From Burkholderia sp. BCC0322 (GTDB lineage Bacteria > Pseudomonadota > Gammaproteobacteria > Burkholderiales > Burkholderiaceae): a stretch of 64,000 bases of DNA. The translations under genes and the position numbers were made by a program. Below, in pieces: positions 9,040 to 18,420 of the stretch. Location of the stretch: NCBI RefSeq assembly GCF_902833045.1, contig NZ_CADFDU010000002.1, positions 868,001 through 932,000 on the forward strand, read 5' to 3'. A model generated the notes under the pieces. The model searched no databases. It had not been told where the DNA came from and saw nothing but the letters and a program-made list of their open reading frames with translations. How positions within the stretch are numbered: position 1 is the first letter of the stretch; each line of letters starts with the position of its first letter.

Positions 9040-9968
9040 CGCTGGCCATCCTCTGTTCGGGACAGGGCGCGCAGCGCGCCGATATGTTCGAGCTGACCGG
9101 CACCGCGCCGCAGGCCGACGCGTGGTTCGCGCACGCCGGCCGGCTCCTCGGCGACGATCCGCGCGCCTGGGTCCGGCAGGCCGGGCCGGATGCGCTGCGC
9201 GAGAACCGTGCCGCGCAGATTCTCTGCACGGTCCAGGCGCTCGCGGCTGCCGCGCTGCTCGACGCTCTGTGGCCGCGCCGACGCTGCGTCGCCGGCTACA
9301 GCGTCGGCGAAGTCGCGGCGTGGAGCGTCGCGGGGATGATCGAGCCGGACGCCGCGCTCGACCTGGCCGATGCGCGTGCGCGCGCGATGGACGCCGCGAG
9401 CGGCGGCGACGAGCGGATGGTGTTCGTACGCGGCCTGACGCGCGCGCAACTCGCGAGGTTGTGCGACGGCCGCGATGCAGCGATCGCGATTGCGAACCCC
9501 GGCGACGCATTCGTGGTCGCGGGGCGGCGGGCCGATGTCGATGCCGTGGCCGACGAGGCGTCGCGCGTCGGCGCACTGCGTGTCGCGTCGGTCTGCGTGC
9601 GGATCGCGTCGCACACGCGCCGGCTCGCCGCGGCCGTGCCGGTGTTTCGCGCGTCGCTCGCCGCGACGCACGTGCGGCGGCCGCTGCCCGGCACGCGGCT
9701 GGTTTCGGGGATCGACGGCGCATCGGTGCTCGACGTCGACGCGGGCCTCGACAAGCTTGCGCGGCAGATCGCGGAGCCGGTTGAGTGGGCGGCCTGTCTT
9801 GCCGCCTGCGTGGAGGCCGGGGCGACCGCGTTCCTCGAGCTGGGGCCCGGCCGCGCGCTGGCCGAGATGGCCGGCGGCGCCTATCCGGCGCTGCCGGCGC
9901 GCAGCCTCGCGGATTTCCGCTCTGTCGACGGCGTGGCGAGCTGGCTCGCACGTGTCGCGGCGGGCTGA
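9036..9968 (+). CDS. mdcH: Malonyl-CoA:ACP transacylase, epsilon subunit of malonate decarboxylase system
   Basis: A 310-residue acyltransferase with the N-terminal CSGQGAQ motif and the nucleophile elbow GYSVGE (serine near residue 90), the hallmarks of malonyl-CoA:ACP transacylases of the FabD fold. In malonate decarboxylase systems MdcH starts the cycle by charging the carrier protein with malonyl from malonyl-CoA. It is the last gene of the operon; a weak hairpin follows within 50 bases. It differs from a housekeeping fabD by context, since it is sealed into the operon by a four-base overlap. Confidence 0.9.
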   Translation: MTLAILCSGQGAQRADMFELTGTAPQADAWFAHAGRLLGDDPRAWVRQAGPDALRENRAAQILCTVQALAAAALLDALWPRRRCVAGYSVGEVAAWSVAGMIEPDAALDLADARARAMDAASGGDERMVFVRGLTRAQLARLCDGRDAAIAIANPGDAFVVAGRRADVDAVADEASRVGALRVASVCVRIASHTRRLAAAVPVFRASLAATHVRRPLPGTRLVSGIDGASVLDVDAGLDKLARQIAEPVEWAACLAACVEAGATAFLELGPGRALAEMAGGAYPALPARSLADFRSVDGVASWLARVAAG

Positions 9969-9992
9969 CCGACGGCGTGAAAACAAGCCTGT

Positions 9993-10017
9993 AACCCGTT
10001 CGCCGGGGGCGGGTTTT
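9993..10017 (+). terminator. Probable weak intrinsic terminator after malonate operon
   Basis: AACCCG (9993-9998) and CGGGTT (10010-10015) form a six-pair stem with an 11-base loop, followed by four T residues. It lies 25 bases after the mdcH stop. The long loop and short stem make it weak. Confidence 0.4.
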
Positions 10018-10097
10018 GCGCTGTGTGTTGCGCCGGCGCAGCAGCCTCGCAGCCGGTGCTTGCCACGCGAAATGGCGTCGCTACAATGGCGCCCGCC

Positions 10098-10607
10098 ATG
10101 AGACCAGTCGCCTTCCTTCTCGCCGCGCTTTGCTGCGCGGCGAGCGTCCACGCCAGCCAGATTCCGTCCGATGCCGCATCGGTCGGCACATACTTTTCGT
10201 ATGACAATGCAGCGGCCGACGCGACCGTCGACCTGATCGGGCAGGCACATCGCCGTGTGTTGCTGGCCGGCTATGCGCACGTGCCGCCGGCGGTTGCGAG
10301 CGCGCTGCGCGCGGCCCGCGCGCGCGGGGTCGAGGTGCGTGTCGTGCTCGTGCGTTCGCCGCGCGCGGGCCGGTACAGCGGTGCGGGCTATCTGAAATCG
10401 TCGGGTATCGACGTGGCGATCGATTCGCGGCAGGGCGATCCTGCGCCGCGCTTCGTGATCGTCGACGACAGCGTCGCGCTGACGACGCTGTCCGAAGGCG
10501 CGGCCGCGCATGCGGAAACGGTGAACGTGTTCCAGCGTGCCCCCGAGCTCGCGCAATCCTATACGCAGTCGTTCTGGCGGCTGTACCGGCAGGCCGGCGG
10601 CCTCTGA
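10098..10607 (+). CDS. Secreted phospholipase D-like protein with degenerate HKD motif
   Basis: A 169-residue protein with a Sec signal peptide (residues 2-19, ending SVHA) and a single half-domain resembling the phospholipase D/Nuc fold: a strand VRVVLVRS, then a segment APRFVIVDDSVALTTLSEGAA where active enzymes carry H-x-K-x4-D. Here the His and Lys positions read Ala and Arg, and only the Asp remains. Nuc-type endonucleases of similar size work as dimers of one HKD each. This copy is therefore probably catalytically inactive or altered, acting in the periplasm or outside. An alternative ATG at 10086 adds four residues. It has no operon partners: mdcH ends 130 bp upstream and the next gene starts 125 bp downstream. 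Confidence 0.6.
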   Translation: MRPVAFLLAALCCAASVHASQIPSDAASVGTYFSYDNAAADATVDLIGQAHRRVLLAGYAHVPPAVASALRAARARGVEVRVVLVRSPRAGRYSGAGYLKSSGIDVAIDSRQGDPAPRFVIVDDSVALTTLSEGAAAHAETVNVFQRAPELAQSYTQSFWRLYRQAGGL

Positions 10608-10732
10608 CCCTTTCCCTCGGCGCCGCGCGCGCCGGTATGACCCTGCTTGCATCGGCGCGGCCGATGAATCATGCTCGCTGACAGGCGCCCGCGCGGGTTT
10701 CGCGCATCCGGCGCAACGGCAGGGAGCCGATC

Positions 10733-11377
10733 GTGTTCGAGTGTTTTGCCGATCGCGCCGATGCCGGCTGCCAGCTGGCCGGCGCATTGCGCGATTACGC
10801 GGGGCGTGGCGATGTCGTCGTGCTGGCGTTGCCGCGCGGCGGCGTGCCCGTCGCCTATCCGGTCGCGTGTGCGCTGCGCGCGCCGCTCGACGTGCTGGTC
10901 GTGCGCAAGCTCGGCGTGCCGTACGATCCCGAGCTCGCGATGGGCGCGATCGCGACGGGCGGTGCGATTCATCTGCAGCGTTCGGTGCTCCGCTCGATGC
11001 ACGTGTCCGACGAACAGCTCGCCGACGTGATCGCGCGCGAGACAGTCGAACTGCATCGGCGCGAAGCGCTGTATCGCGGTGCCGCGCCGCCCCTGCCGGT
11101 CGAAGGGCGTGTCGCGATCGTCGTCGACGACGGCGTCGCGACCGGCGCGTCGATGCGCGTCGCGCTGCAGGCGTTGCGCGAGCGTCACCCGGCGCGGATC
11201 GTCGCGGCTGTCCCGGTCGCGCCGGCGGGCGCGCGCCATGTGTTCGACGATCTGGCCGATGCGTTCGTCACGGTGTCGCTGCCGCAGCCGTTCTTCGGCA
11301 TCAGCCAGTTCTACGCGCGCTTCGAGCAGACGAGCGACGACGAGGTACGGGCTTTGCTCGACGCGGCGCGGCCCTGA
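10733..11377 (+). CDS. Phosphoribosyltransferase family protein
   Basis: A 214-residue type I phosphoribosyltransferase-fold protein. The PRPP-binding loop VAIVVDDGVATGAS is near residue 125, and the N-terminal ALPRGGVPVAYPVA stretch is typical of the stand-alone phosphoribosyltransferases found in proteobacteria, often annotated as putative without a known substrate. The GTG at 10733 follows AGGGAG at a good distance. It converges on the depolymerase gene, with only seven bases between the stop codons. Whether it acts on a purine, pyrimidine or other base cannot be read from the sequence. Confidence 0.8.
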   Translation: MFECFADRADAGCQLAGALRDYAGRGDVVVLALPRGGVPVAYPVACALRAPLDVLVVRKLGVPYDPELAMGAIATGGAIHLQRSVLRSMHVSDEQLADVIARETVELHRREALYRGAAPPLPVEGRVAIVVDDGVATGASMRVALQALRERHPARIVAAVPVAPAGARHVFDDLADAFVTVSLPQPFFGISQFYARFEQTSDDEVRALLDAARP

Positions 11378-11384
11378 CGCCGCA

Positions 11385-12638
11385 TCACGTCCGCCTGATG
11401 CGGCGCGGGCGAGGGCGGCGGGTTTCGGCCCACACGAACACGCGCTGCAGCATCGGATGCACATCGCCGTGCCAGCGCGAGCCCGTAAACAGCCCGTAGT
11501 GATCGCAGTCGTCGATGTCGATGCGGTAGCGTTCGTCGTCGGCGAGGCCGCTGCACAGGTCGAGCGCCGCGTGGGTCTGGCCGGCGCCCGTGACCTTGTC
11601 GCATGCGCCTTCGACCGTCAGCAGCACGACGCCGCGCAACGCCGCCGGCTCGACGCGCCGGCCGCCCACGTCCCAGGTGCCGAGCGCGAGGCTCATGCGC
11701 TGGAACACGATGTCGACCATATCGAGGAAATACTCGGCCGGCATGTCGAGCAGCGCCGTGTATTCGAGCAGCGCACGCCGCGCGCCGGCGAGTCCGGTCA
11801 TGTCGAAGCGCGACGCGGCCAGCGCGTACGCTTCGATCAGCGACAGGAAGTGTTGCGGGTACACGAGCGCGATCTCGCCCTGTTGCAGATAGGTCGGAAA
11901 TACGTGGCGGCCATGCCCCGCGAAACCGGGTGGCACGATGTCGATCAGGTGACGGCGGCACCAGTCGAGCGAATGAGCGGCAGCGGCGGTGCCGAGCGCG
12001 CTAGGATTCCGGCGTGCGTCGAGCGGGCCGCCGATCAACGTGACGCTCGCGGGTGGCGGGAGGCCGCGCGCCGCGCGCAGCGCGAGCGCGCCGAGCACCG
12101 GCACGGTCGCCTGGCACACGGCGACGACATGCAGTGGCCGGTCGTCGTGCGCGAGCCCGTCGACGAAGCCGTCGAGCGTCGCGACATACTCGTCGAGCCC
12201 GAAGCGGCCCGACGCGAGCGGCACGTCGCGCGCATTGCGCCAGTCCGTCACGCAGACGTCGCCGTCCGCGAGCAGCGTCTCGACGGTTTCCCGCATCATC
12301 ACGGCCGCATGCCCGGCGAGCGGCGCGCACAGCAGCACCGTGCGCCGGGCATCGGCGCGCGTGAAGCGCCGCAGGTCACAAAACGGCGTGCGCGCGACGA
12401 CGCGCTCGCCGACGGCCGGCCATCCGATGTCGAAGTGCGGGGGCCCGTCCGGCGGCCCGAGCAGCGGCTCGAACAGGTCGTCGTAGCACGACGACGCGGC
12501 GTGCGGCAGCGTGGCCGCGGGCCACGCGTCGAACGCATGCCGCGTCGCCGTGCGCCAGGCGCGCATCCATTCCCGCTGCTGCTCGACGAGGGCATACCAC
12601 ATGGCGAACCTTGGGGCGGAAGGGGCGTGAACTTGCAT
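11385..12638 (-). CDS. phaZ: Intracellular polyhydroxyalkanoate (PHB) depolymerase
   Basis: A 417-residue alpha/beta-hydrolase of the intracellular PHB depolymerase family. The nucleophile is a cysteine rather than a serine: VAVCQATVPVL places it at Cys175, corresponding to the catalytic Cys of Ralstonia PhaZ. C-terminal Asp and His residues occur in VEGACDKV and DCDHYGLF, completing a Cys-Asp-His triad. It degrades stored poly-3-hydroxybutyrate inside the cell to oligomers or monomers. I use the ATG at 12638; a GTG at 12647 would add three residues. It stands alone on its strand. Confidence 0.92.
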   Translation of the reverse strand: MQVHAPSAPRFAMWYALVEQQREWMRAWRTATRHAFDAWPAATLPHAASSCYDDLFEPLLGPPDGPPHFDIGWPAVGERVVARTPFCDLRRFTRADARRTVLLCAPLAGHAAVMMRETVETLLADGDVCVTDWRNARDVPLASGRFGLDEYVATLDGFVDGLAHDDRPLHVVAVCQATVPVLGALALRAARGLPPPASVTLIGGPLDARRNPSALGTAAAAHSLDWCRRHLIDIVPPGFAGHGRHVFPTYLQQGEIALVYPQHFLSLIEAYALAASRFDMTGLAGARRALLEYTALLDMPAEYFLDMVDIVFQRMSLALGTWDVGGRRVEPAALRGVVLLTVEGACDKVTGAGQTHAALDLCSGLADDERYRIDIDDCDHYGLFTGSRWHGDVHPMLQRVFVWAETRRPRPRRIRRT

Positions 12639-12862
12639 TATGGTCACTGTGGCCGGACAACGTGAGTCCCGCGCGTGTCCGGCTGATGCGCATCAAGCGC
12701 ATCAAGCGCAGCGGCGCAAGGGCCGGTCGCGCTCGTTCAGTCGTTTCGGCAAACTCGCTCGTGGCGCCCGCACCCGCCCATTGCCGCCGGGAACGGGCTA
12801 GGCGATGCCGCGCGACGCTGCTACAGTCGTCGATCCCATTCCCCTTAAGCGGAGCGTTCGCG

Positions 12863-13492
12863 ATGAAGCTGATCGGCATGCTGGATTCCCCGTTCGTACG
12901 CCGTGTCGCCATTTCGGCGAAGCTGCTCGACCTCCCGTTCGAACACGAGTCGCTCTCGGTGTTCCGTCATTTCGAGCAGTTCAGGGTGATCAACCCGGTC
13001 GTCAAGGCGCCGACGCTCGTGACCGGCGACGGCGCGAGGCTGCTCGATTCGTCGCTGATCGTCGACTATCTCGATCACCTGGTCGCGCCCGAGCGGCGCT
13101 TGCTGCCCGATACCGCCGATGCGCGGCTGCGCGCACTCGTGCCGGTCGGTTTCGCGCTGGCGGCCGCCGAGAAGACCGTGCAGGTCATCTACGAGCAGGC
13201 GCTGCGTCCGGCTGACAAGCAGCATGCGCCGTGGCTCGAGCGCGTGCTGAGCCAGATCGAGGGTGCGTACGGTGAGCTGGAGCCGCTCGTCGCCGCCGCG
13301 AACGGCTGGTTCGGCGGCGCGCGCCTGCTGCAGTCCGACGTGACGGTCGCGGTCGCGTGGCGCTTCACGCAGTTCATGGCGGCCGACTACCCGGCGCTCA
13401 CGCGGATCGATCCGGCCCGTTATCCGGCACTGGCCGCGCATTCGGCGCGGGCGGAAGCGCTGCCGGCATTCGCCGAATCGCCGCTCGTCTAA
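12863..13492 (+). CDS. Glutathione S-transferase family protein
   Basis: A 209-residue protein with the thioredoxin-like N-terminal domain (MKLIGMLDSPFVRRVAIS, with the SP-x-V-R pattern near residue 9 where the catalytic serine usually sits) and the all-helical C-terminal domain. The LDSSLIVDYLD segment matches the glutathione gamma-glutamyl binding loop. It is cytoplasmic. The ATG at 12863 is preceded by GGAGCG. Substrate and class are unclear. A tandem ATCAAGCGC repeat lies about 170 bases upstream in the leader without obvious meaning. Confidence 0.85.
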   Translation: MKLIGMLDSPFVRRVAISAKLLDLPFEHESLSVFRHFEQFRVINPVVKAPTLVTGDGARLLDSSLIVDYLDHLVAPERRLLPDTADARLRALVPVGFALAAAEKTVQVIYEQALRPADKQHAPWLERVLSQIEGAYGELEPLVAAANGWFGGARLLQSDVTVAVAWRFTQFMAADYPALTRIDPARYPALAAHSARAEALPAFAESPLV

Positions 13493-13676
13493 GCCCGGCG
13501 GCCGGTGGCGGCGCGAGGCCGCCCCGCGCCGTTGCCTGCCGCCCGCCCGCCCAGCCAGCCTTTGCCGATTGTTCTCGGCGGCTGACAAGTGACTTCGCAT
13601 TCGCGCCGTTTATCCGGAAGCGGCCGATCCCTAGAATCCACTCCATCGAATCACGCATTGCCAGATGGAGCCGATG

Positions 13677-13871
13677 ATGAAAGCCCTGATCGAATCGAGC
13701 CTGTACCACCCGTCCGTCGTGTTGCCGCTTGCCGCGCTGACGCAGTTGATGGTCGAGCGCGATTTCAATCTCGGCCAGATCGGGCTGATCGTCGCGGCAC
13801 GCGGTGCGCAGGCGGCGGTGTCGCGCTCGCGTGCGCTGTTGTTCTGCCGTCACTGCGAAGCCCAAGCGTGA
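13677..13871 (+). CDS. Small conserved-looking hypothetical protein
   Basis: An unrecognised protein of 64 residues. The start is the ATG at 13677, six bases after GGAG; ATG codons at 13665 and 13674 are in frame as well. The N-terminal half reads like a soluble helix with hydrophobic positions (ALIESSLYHPSVVLPLAAL), and the C-terminus contains a CRHC pair that could bind a metal, though one CxxC alone is weak evidence. It is followed by an intrinsic terminator, which supports it being an expressed unit. No function can be given. Confidence 0.5.
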   Translation: MKALIESSLYHPSVVLPLAALTQLMVERDFNLGQIGLIVAARGAQAAVSRSRALLFCRHCEAQA

Positions 13872-13893
13872 GGGTGCTCGCGGCTGAAGGATG

Positions 13894-13926
13894 AAAAAAA
13901 GCCCGGCCGGCGCAAGCCGGTCGGGC
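13894..13926 (-). terminator. Intrinsic terminator on the minus strand for the ProP-like gene
   Basis: On the minus strand a stem of 11 pairs with one mismatch (13916-13926 with 13901-13911), a TTGC loop and a run of seven T (A run 13894-13900 on the plus strand). It serves the transporter gene that ends at 13981. Confidence 0.8.
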
Positions 13927-13943
13927 GGATCGGATTCGATCGG

Positions 13944-13968
13944 GCCCCGGCTTCGGCCGGGGCTTTTT
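13944..13968 (+). terminator. Intrinsic terminator on the plus strand for the small ORF
   Basis: GCCCCGGC (13944-13951) and GCCGGGGC (13956-13963) form a perfect eight-pair stem with a TTCG tetraloop, followed by five T. It lies directly beside the opposite-strand terminator, so the two convergent units each have their own stop signal. Confidence 0.85.
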
Positions 13969-13980
13969 CATGGGCGACGC

Positions 13981-15468
13981 TCAGGCGCGTGCGGGCGACA
14001 CGACGCTGTAAATCTCCGATTCCTCGTCCTCGCGCATCTGGCGCACGAGCTGTTGGGCTTCGCGGCGCGACGCGACGGCCGGCGGCGAGCCCTTGAGCGG
14101 CTGGCGCGCGGTTTCGGCGAGCGCGACCACCGACACGATGCCGATCACGGCGGCGCCCATCATGTAATACGCGGGCATCATCAGGTTGTGCGTGACATCG
14201 ACCAGCCACGCGGTCACGAGCGGGGTCGTGCCGCCGAACAGCGACACCGACACGTTGAAGCCGATCGCGAGCGCACCGTAGCGGATCTCGGTCGGGAACA
14301 GCGCCGGCAGCGCCGACGGCATCACGCCGGTGAAGCACGACAGCAGCACGCCGAGGATCAGCAGGCCGCCGAACACCGACACCGTGGTGCCCGCATGGAT
14401 CAGCATCATCGACGGAATCGACAGCGCGAGCAGGCCGACGCAGCCGGCGAGCATCACGGGCTTGCGGCCGATCCGGTCGGACAGGCGGCCGGCGGCGAGC
14501 GTCAGCGGCATCATCAGCACCATCACGATCAGCACGAGCACGAGGCTGTGCGATTCGTCGAAGTGCAGCGTCGACGACATGAAGCTCGGCAGGTACGACA
14601 GCACCATGTAGTCGGTCACGTTGAAGATCAGCACGAGGCCGACGCACAGCAGCAGTGCACGCCAGTTGCGCATCAGCGTTTCGCGGAAGCGCGCCTTCGG
14701 CACGGCCTTGTCCTGCGCTTCGCGCTGTTCGGCCTGGCGCTTGAACGCGGGCGTTTCCTCGAGCCTCATCCGGATGTAGAGACCGATCAGGCCAAGCGGG
14801 CCGGCGATCAGGAACGGCACGCGCCAGCCCCACGACAGCAGCGCTTCCTGCGACAGCGACGCGGTGAGCAGCGCGACGACGCCCGCACCCATCACGTAAC
14901 CGATCAGCGTGCCGAACTCGAGGAAGCTGCCCATGAAGCCGCGGCGCTTGTCGGTCGAGAATTCGGCGATGAAGGTGGCCGCGCCGCCGTACTCGCCGCC
15001 GGTCGAGAAGCCCTGGACGAGGCGGGCGACGAGCAGCAGCACGGGCGCCATGATGCCGATCGATGCGTAGCTGGGGATCAGGCCGATCGCGAACGTGCCG
15101 ACGGCCATCATGATCATCGTGGCGGCGAGCACGCGCTGGCGGCCGATGCGGTCGCCGAGCGGGCCGAACACCATGCCGCCGAGCGGGCGCACGAGGAACG
15201 CGGCCGCGAACGTGCCGAAGGTTGCGAGCAGCTGCGCGGACGGGCTGCTGGACGGGAAGAACACCTTGCCGAGTGTGACGGCGATGTAGCTGTAGACGCC
15301 GAAGTCGAACCATTCCATCGCATTGCCGATGGCCATTGCGCTGACGGCGCGCTTGAGGAGGCTCTGGTCGACGACGGTGATGTCGTCCGCGACGAGCGGG
15401 GCTTCGCCGGACGACGAAGCGGAGGAAGAAGCAGCGGTCGGGCTGACGTGTGTTGCGGTCAAGGTCAT
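13981..15468 (-). CDS. MFS transporter, ProP-like (proline/betaine or dicarboxylate symporter family)
   Basis: A 495-residue inner-membrane permease with twelve predicted helices. The metabolite:H+ symporter signature is clear: AIGNAMEWFDFGVYSY near residue 50, GDRIGRQRVL after helix 2, and RLVQGFSTGGEYGGAATF near residue 150. These fit the family of E. coli ProP, which takes up proline and glycine betaine at high osmolarity, but also of citrate and other carboxylate carriers. The C-terminal tail is short and charged, without the long coiled coil of E. coli ProP, so osmosensing is uncertain. The ATG at 15468 follows AAAGGAG; a longer upstream reading is rejected because it lacks membrane character. 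Confidence 0.8.
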   Translation of the reverse strand: MTLTATHVSPTAASSSASSSGEAPLVADDITVVDQSLLKRAVSAMAIGNAMEWFDFGVYSYIAVTLGKVFFPSSSPSAQLLATFGTFAAAFLVRPLGGMVFGPLGDRIGRQRVLAATMIMMAVGTFAIGLIPSYASIGIMAPVLLLVARLVQGFSTGGEYGGAATFIAEFSTDKRRGFMGSFLEFGTLIGYVMGAGVVALLTASLSQEALLSWGWRVPFLIAGPLGLIGLYIRMRLEETPAFKRQAEQREAQDKAVPKARFRETLMRNWRALLLCVGLVLIFNVTDYMVLSYLPSFMSSTLHFDESHSLVLVLIVMVLMMPLTLAAGRLSDRIGRKPVMLAGCVGLLALSIPSMMLIHAGTTVSVFGGLLILGVLLSCFTGVMPSALPALFPTEIRYGALAIGFNVSVSLFGGTTPLVTAWLVDVTHNLMMPAYYMMGAAVIGIVSVVALAETARQPLKGSPPAVASRREAQQLVRQMREDEESEIYSVVSPARA

Positions 15469-16340
<872 letters not shown>

Positions 16341-16376
16341 GCGCGGCCGCGGCGCGTGCCGTCCGTGCCGTCTGCT

Positions 16377-17111
16377 TCAAGCCGTTTCGGCAGCGTCCGC
16401 GTCGGCGGACCGGCGCCACACGCAGGTGCCCTTGACCGACTTGTCGAGCTCGTCGAGTTGCGCGAGGTGCGCGGCCAGTTCGTCGTCGCTCGCGGCCACC
16501 ACGGCCAGGTCGAGCGCGGCGAGCGACACGCGCTGGCCGTTCGCCGCGCCGCCGTCGGCGCCTGCGTCGTCGAGCATGTCGATCACGAGGCTGTCCTGGC
16601 CGCGCGTCATCGCGAGATACACCTCGGCGAGCAGCTCCGAGTCGAGCAGGGCGCCGTGCAGCGTGCGGTGCGCGTTGCTGATGCCGAAGCGGTCGCACAG
16701 CGCGTCGAGCGAATTGCGCTTGCCGGGGAACATCTGCTTGGCCTGCACCAGCGTGTCGATCACGCCGCCGCAATGTTCAGTGAACGGCGGCAGGCCGAGC
16801 CGCGCGAATTCGGCGTCGAGGAAGCCGAGGTCGAATGGCGCGTTGTGGATGATCAGCTCGGCGTCCTTCACGAAGTCGAGGATCTGGCTGGCGACTTCCG
16901 CGAATTTCGGCTTGTCGCTCAGGAATTCGGTCGTGAGCCCGTGCACCGCCAGTGCGCCCGGATCGCTGTCGCGCTCGGGGTTCACGTAGAAGTGCAGGTT
17001 GTTGCCGGTGAGCCGCCGGTTCAGCAGCTCGACGCAGCCGATTTCGATGAGGCGGTCGCCCGTGCGGGCGTTCAGGCCGGTGGTTTCGGTATCGAGGATG
17101 ATCTGGCGCAT
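16377..17111 (-). CDS. dnaQ: DNA polymerase III epsilon subunit (3'-5' proofreading exonuclease)
   Basis: A 244-residue DEDDh exonuclease. Exo I is ILDTETTGLN at the N-terminus, Exo II is the HNAPFDLGFLD segment near residue 98, and Exo III is RTLHGALLDSELLAEVY near residue 155 with the catalytic His and Asp. The C-terminal 60 residues would bind the polymerase alpha subunit. It proofreads DNA replication. It lies 38 bp downstream of rnhA on the same strand; in E. coli these two genes are neighbours but divergent. The start is the ATG at 17111. Confidence 0.95.
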   Translation of the reverse strand: MRQIILDTETTGLNARTGDRLIEIGCVELLNRRLTGNNLHFYVNPERDSDPGALAVHGLTTEFLSDKPKFAEVASQILDFVKDAELIIHNAPFDLGFLDAEFARLGLPPFTEHCGGVIDTLVQAKQMFPGKRNSLDALCDRFGISNAHRTLHGALLDSELLAEVYLAMTRGQDSLVIDMLDDAGADGGAANGQRVSLAALDLAVVAASDDELAAHLAQLDELDKSVKGTCVWRRSADADAAETA

Positions 17112-17149
17112 GTCGGGGAAAGCAAAGGAAACAGGGGAGTGGCCGGCGT

Positions 17150-17593
17150 TCAGGCCGTGAGCGATTCGACGCCGCGATTCGCGAGTGCGTCCGCGCGCTC
17201 GTTTTCGGGATGGCCCGCGTGGCCCTTGACCCAGCGCCACTCGACCTCGTGCTGCGCGACGAGCGCGTCGAGCCGCTTCCACAGGTCGGCGTTCTTCACG
17301 GGCGTCTTGGCCGCGGTGACCCAGCCTTTCTTCTTCCAGCCGTGGATCCACTCGCTGATGCCTTTCTGCACGTATTGCGAGTCGGTATGCACGATCACCT
17401 GGCAAGGCCGCTTCAGCGCCTCGAGTGCGGCGATCACGCCCATCAGCTCCATGCGGTTGTTGGTCGTGTTGGGCTCGCCGCCGAACAGCTCCTTCTCCTT
17501 GTCGCCGTAGCGCATCAGTGCGCCCCAGCCGCCGGGGCCGGGGTTGCCCTTGCAGGCGCCGTCGGTATAGATGTCGATCGTATCGGTTGTCAT
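17150..17593 (-). CDS. rnhA: Ribonuclease HI
   Basis: A 147-residue RNase H that cuts the RNA of RNA-DNA hybrids. The catalytic carboxylates are in place: Asp in [17 protein letters not shown] near residue 10, Glu in [14 protein letters not shown] near 48, Asp in VHTDSQYV near 70, and the C-terminal His/Asp in [15 protein letters not shown] near 130. The basic [13 protein letters not shown] handle that binds the hybrid is also present. The ATG overlaps the stop of the methyltransferase gene as ATGA, so the two are translationally coupled. Confidence 0.97.
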   Translation of the reverse strand: MTTDTIDIYTDGACKGNPGPGGWGALMRYGDKEKELFGGEPNTTNNRMELMGVIAALEALKRPCQVIVHTDSQYVQKGISEWIHGWKKKGWVTAAKTPVKNADLWKRLDALVAQHEVEWRWVKGHAGHPENERADALANRGVESLTA

Positions 17594-18402
17594 GAATGTT
17601 CTGGGTGGGTAGTCGGGGAGGCCGCCGGCGTCAGGCCAGGTGCGAGCACGGGCTTCTTCATCCTGATCTGGCCGACGAGGCGCATGCCGCGCACGCGCTT
17701 GACGGCCGTCACCATGTAGACGGCGCCGAAGATCGGCCACCAGCGGTCGCCGGCGGCCTCCATGAAGCCGTAGCGGGCCAGCCACTGGTCGGTGGCGAGC
17801 GGCGGCCGGTAGCAGCCGAAGCGGCCGCGTTCGAGGTCGAAGCCGAGCAGCTTGATCCAGTCCTTGAGCCGGATGAATGCGATCTGGTCGCGCGTGGCCG
17901 GCACGAACGGACGGTTTGCCATGCGCCCGAACGATTGCCGCATGCCCCACAGGCTGAGCGAATTGAAGCCGGTAATCACGAGCTGGCCTTCCGGCATCAG
18001 CACGCGCTCGGCCTCGCGCAGCAGCCGGTGCGGATCGGACGTGAATTCGAGCGTGTGCGGCATCACGATCAGGTCGACGCTCTGCGACTCGAACGGCAGG
18101 TCGAGCAGGTCGCACCAGGTCGTGCTGCGGCCGTCGGGCGCGTGCTCGGGCGCACGCGCTTCGCGTGCCCATGGGTACTGGTAGGGCGCGCTCGCGCCGC
18201 TCGCCGGATCGAGCACGAGGCCGCGATACGGCATGCGGTTCTCGCGCAGCGCGTCGAGCTGCGGCAGGCCAAGCTGCAGTGCGTGGAACCCGAAGACGTC
18301 GGACACGATCCGGTCGAGCTGCGCCTGCTCCCAGCCCAGCACGTAGCGGCCGGGCGGTGAGTCGGTCCAGGCGGGCCAGTCTATAATTTGACGGTCAGAC
18401 AT
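17590..18402 (-). CDS. Class I SAM-dependent methyltransferase, YafS-like
   Basis: A 270-residue protein with a partial methyltransferase fold: [21 protein letters not shown] near residue 100 corresponds to motifs II and post II, and [21 protein letters not shown] follows. The usual glycine-rich SAM loop near the N-terminus is weak ([16 protein letters not shown]). It lies between gloB and rnhA, as yafS does in E. coli, so I take it as the YafS counterpart; that protein's substrate is unknown. The ATG at 18402 is divergent from gloB, only 18 bases from its start. Confidence 0.75.
   Translation of the reverse strand: MSDRQIIDWPAWTDSPPGRYVLGWEQAQLDRIVSDVFGFHALQLGLPQLDALRENRMPYRGLVLDPASGASAPYQYPWAREARAPEHAPDGRSTTWCDLLDLPFESQSVDLIVMPHTLEFTSDPHRLLREAERVLMPEGQLVITGFNSLSLWGMRQSFGRMANRPFVPATRDQIAFIRLKDWIKLLGFDLERGRFGCYRPPLATDQWLARYGFMEAAGDRWWPIFGAVYMVTAVKRVRGMRLVGQIRMKKPVLAPGLTPAASPTTHPEHS
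18382..18387 (+). promoter_or_regulatory. Consensus -10 box for gloB
   Basis: A perfect TATAAT lies 34 bases before the gloB ATG, inside the first codons of the divergent methyltransferase gene. No convincing -35 element is visible 16-18 bases upstream. Confidence 0.5.
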
Positions 18403-18420
18403 AACGATGATTGCGCGCCC

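Noticed and set aside
12700-12730. Tandem ATCAAGCGC repeat upstream of the glutathione S-transferase gene
   Set aside because: Only two copies; too short to support an operator or a repeat element.
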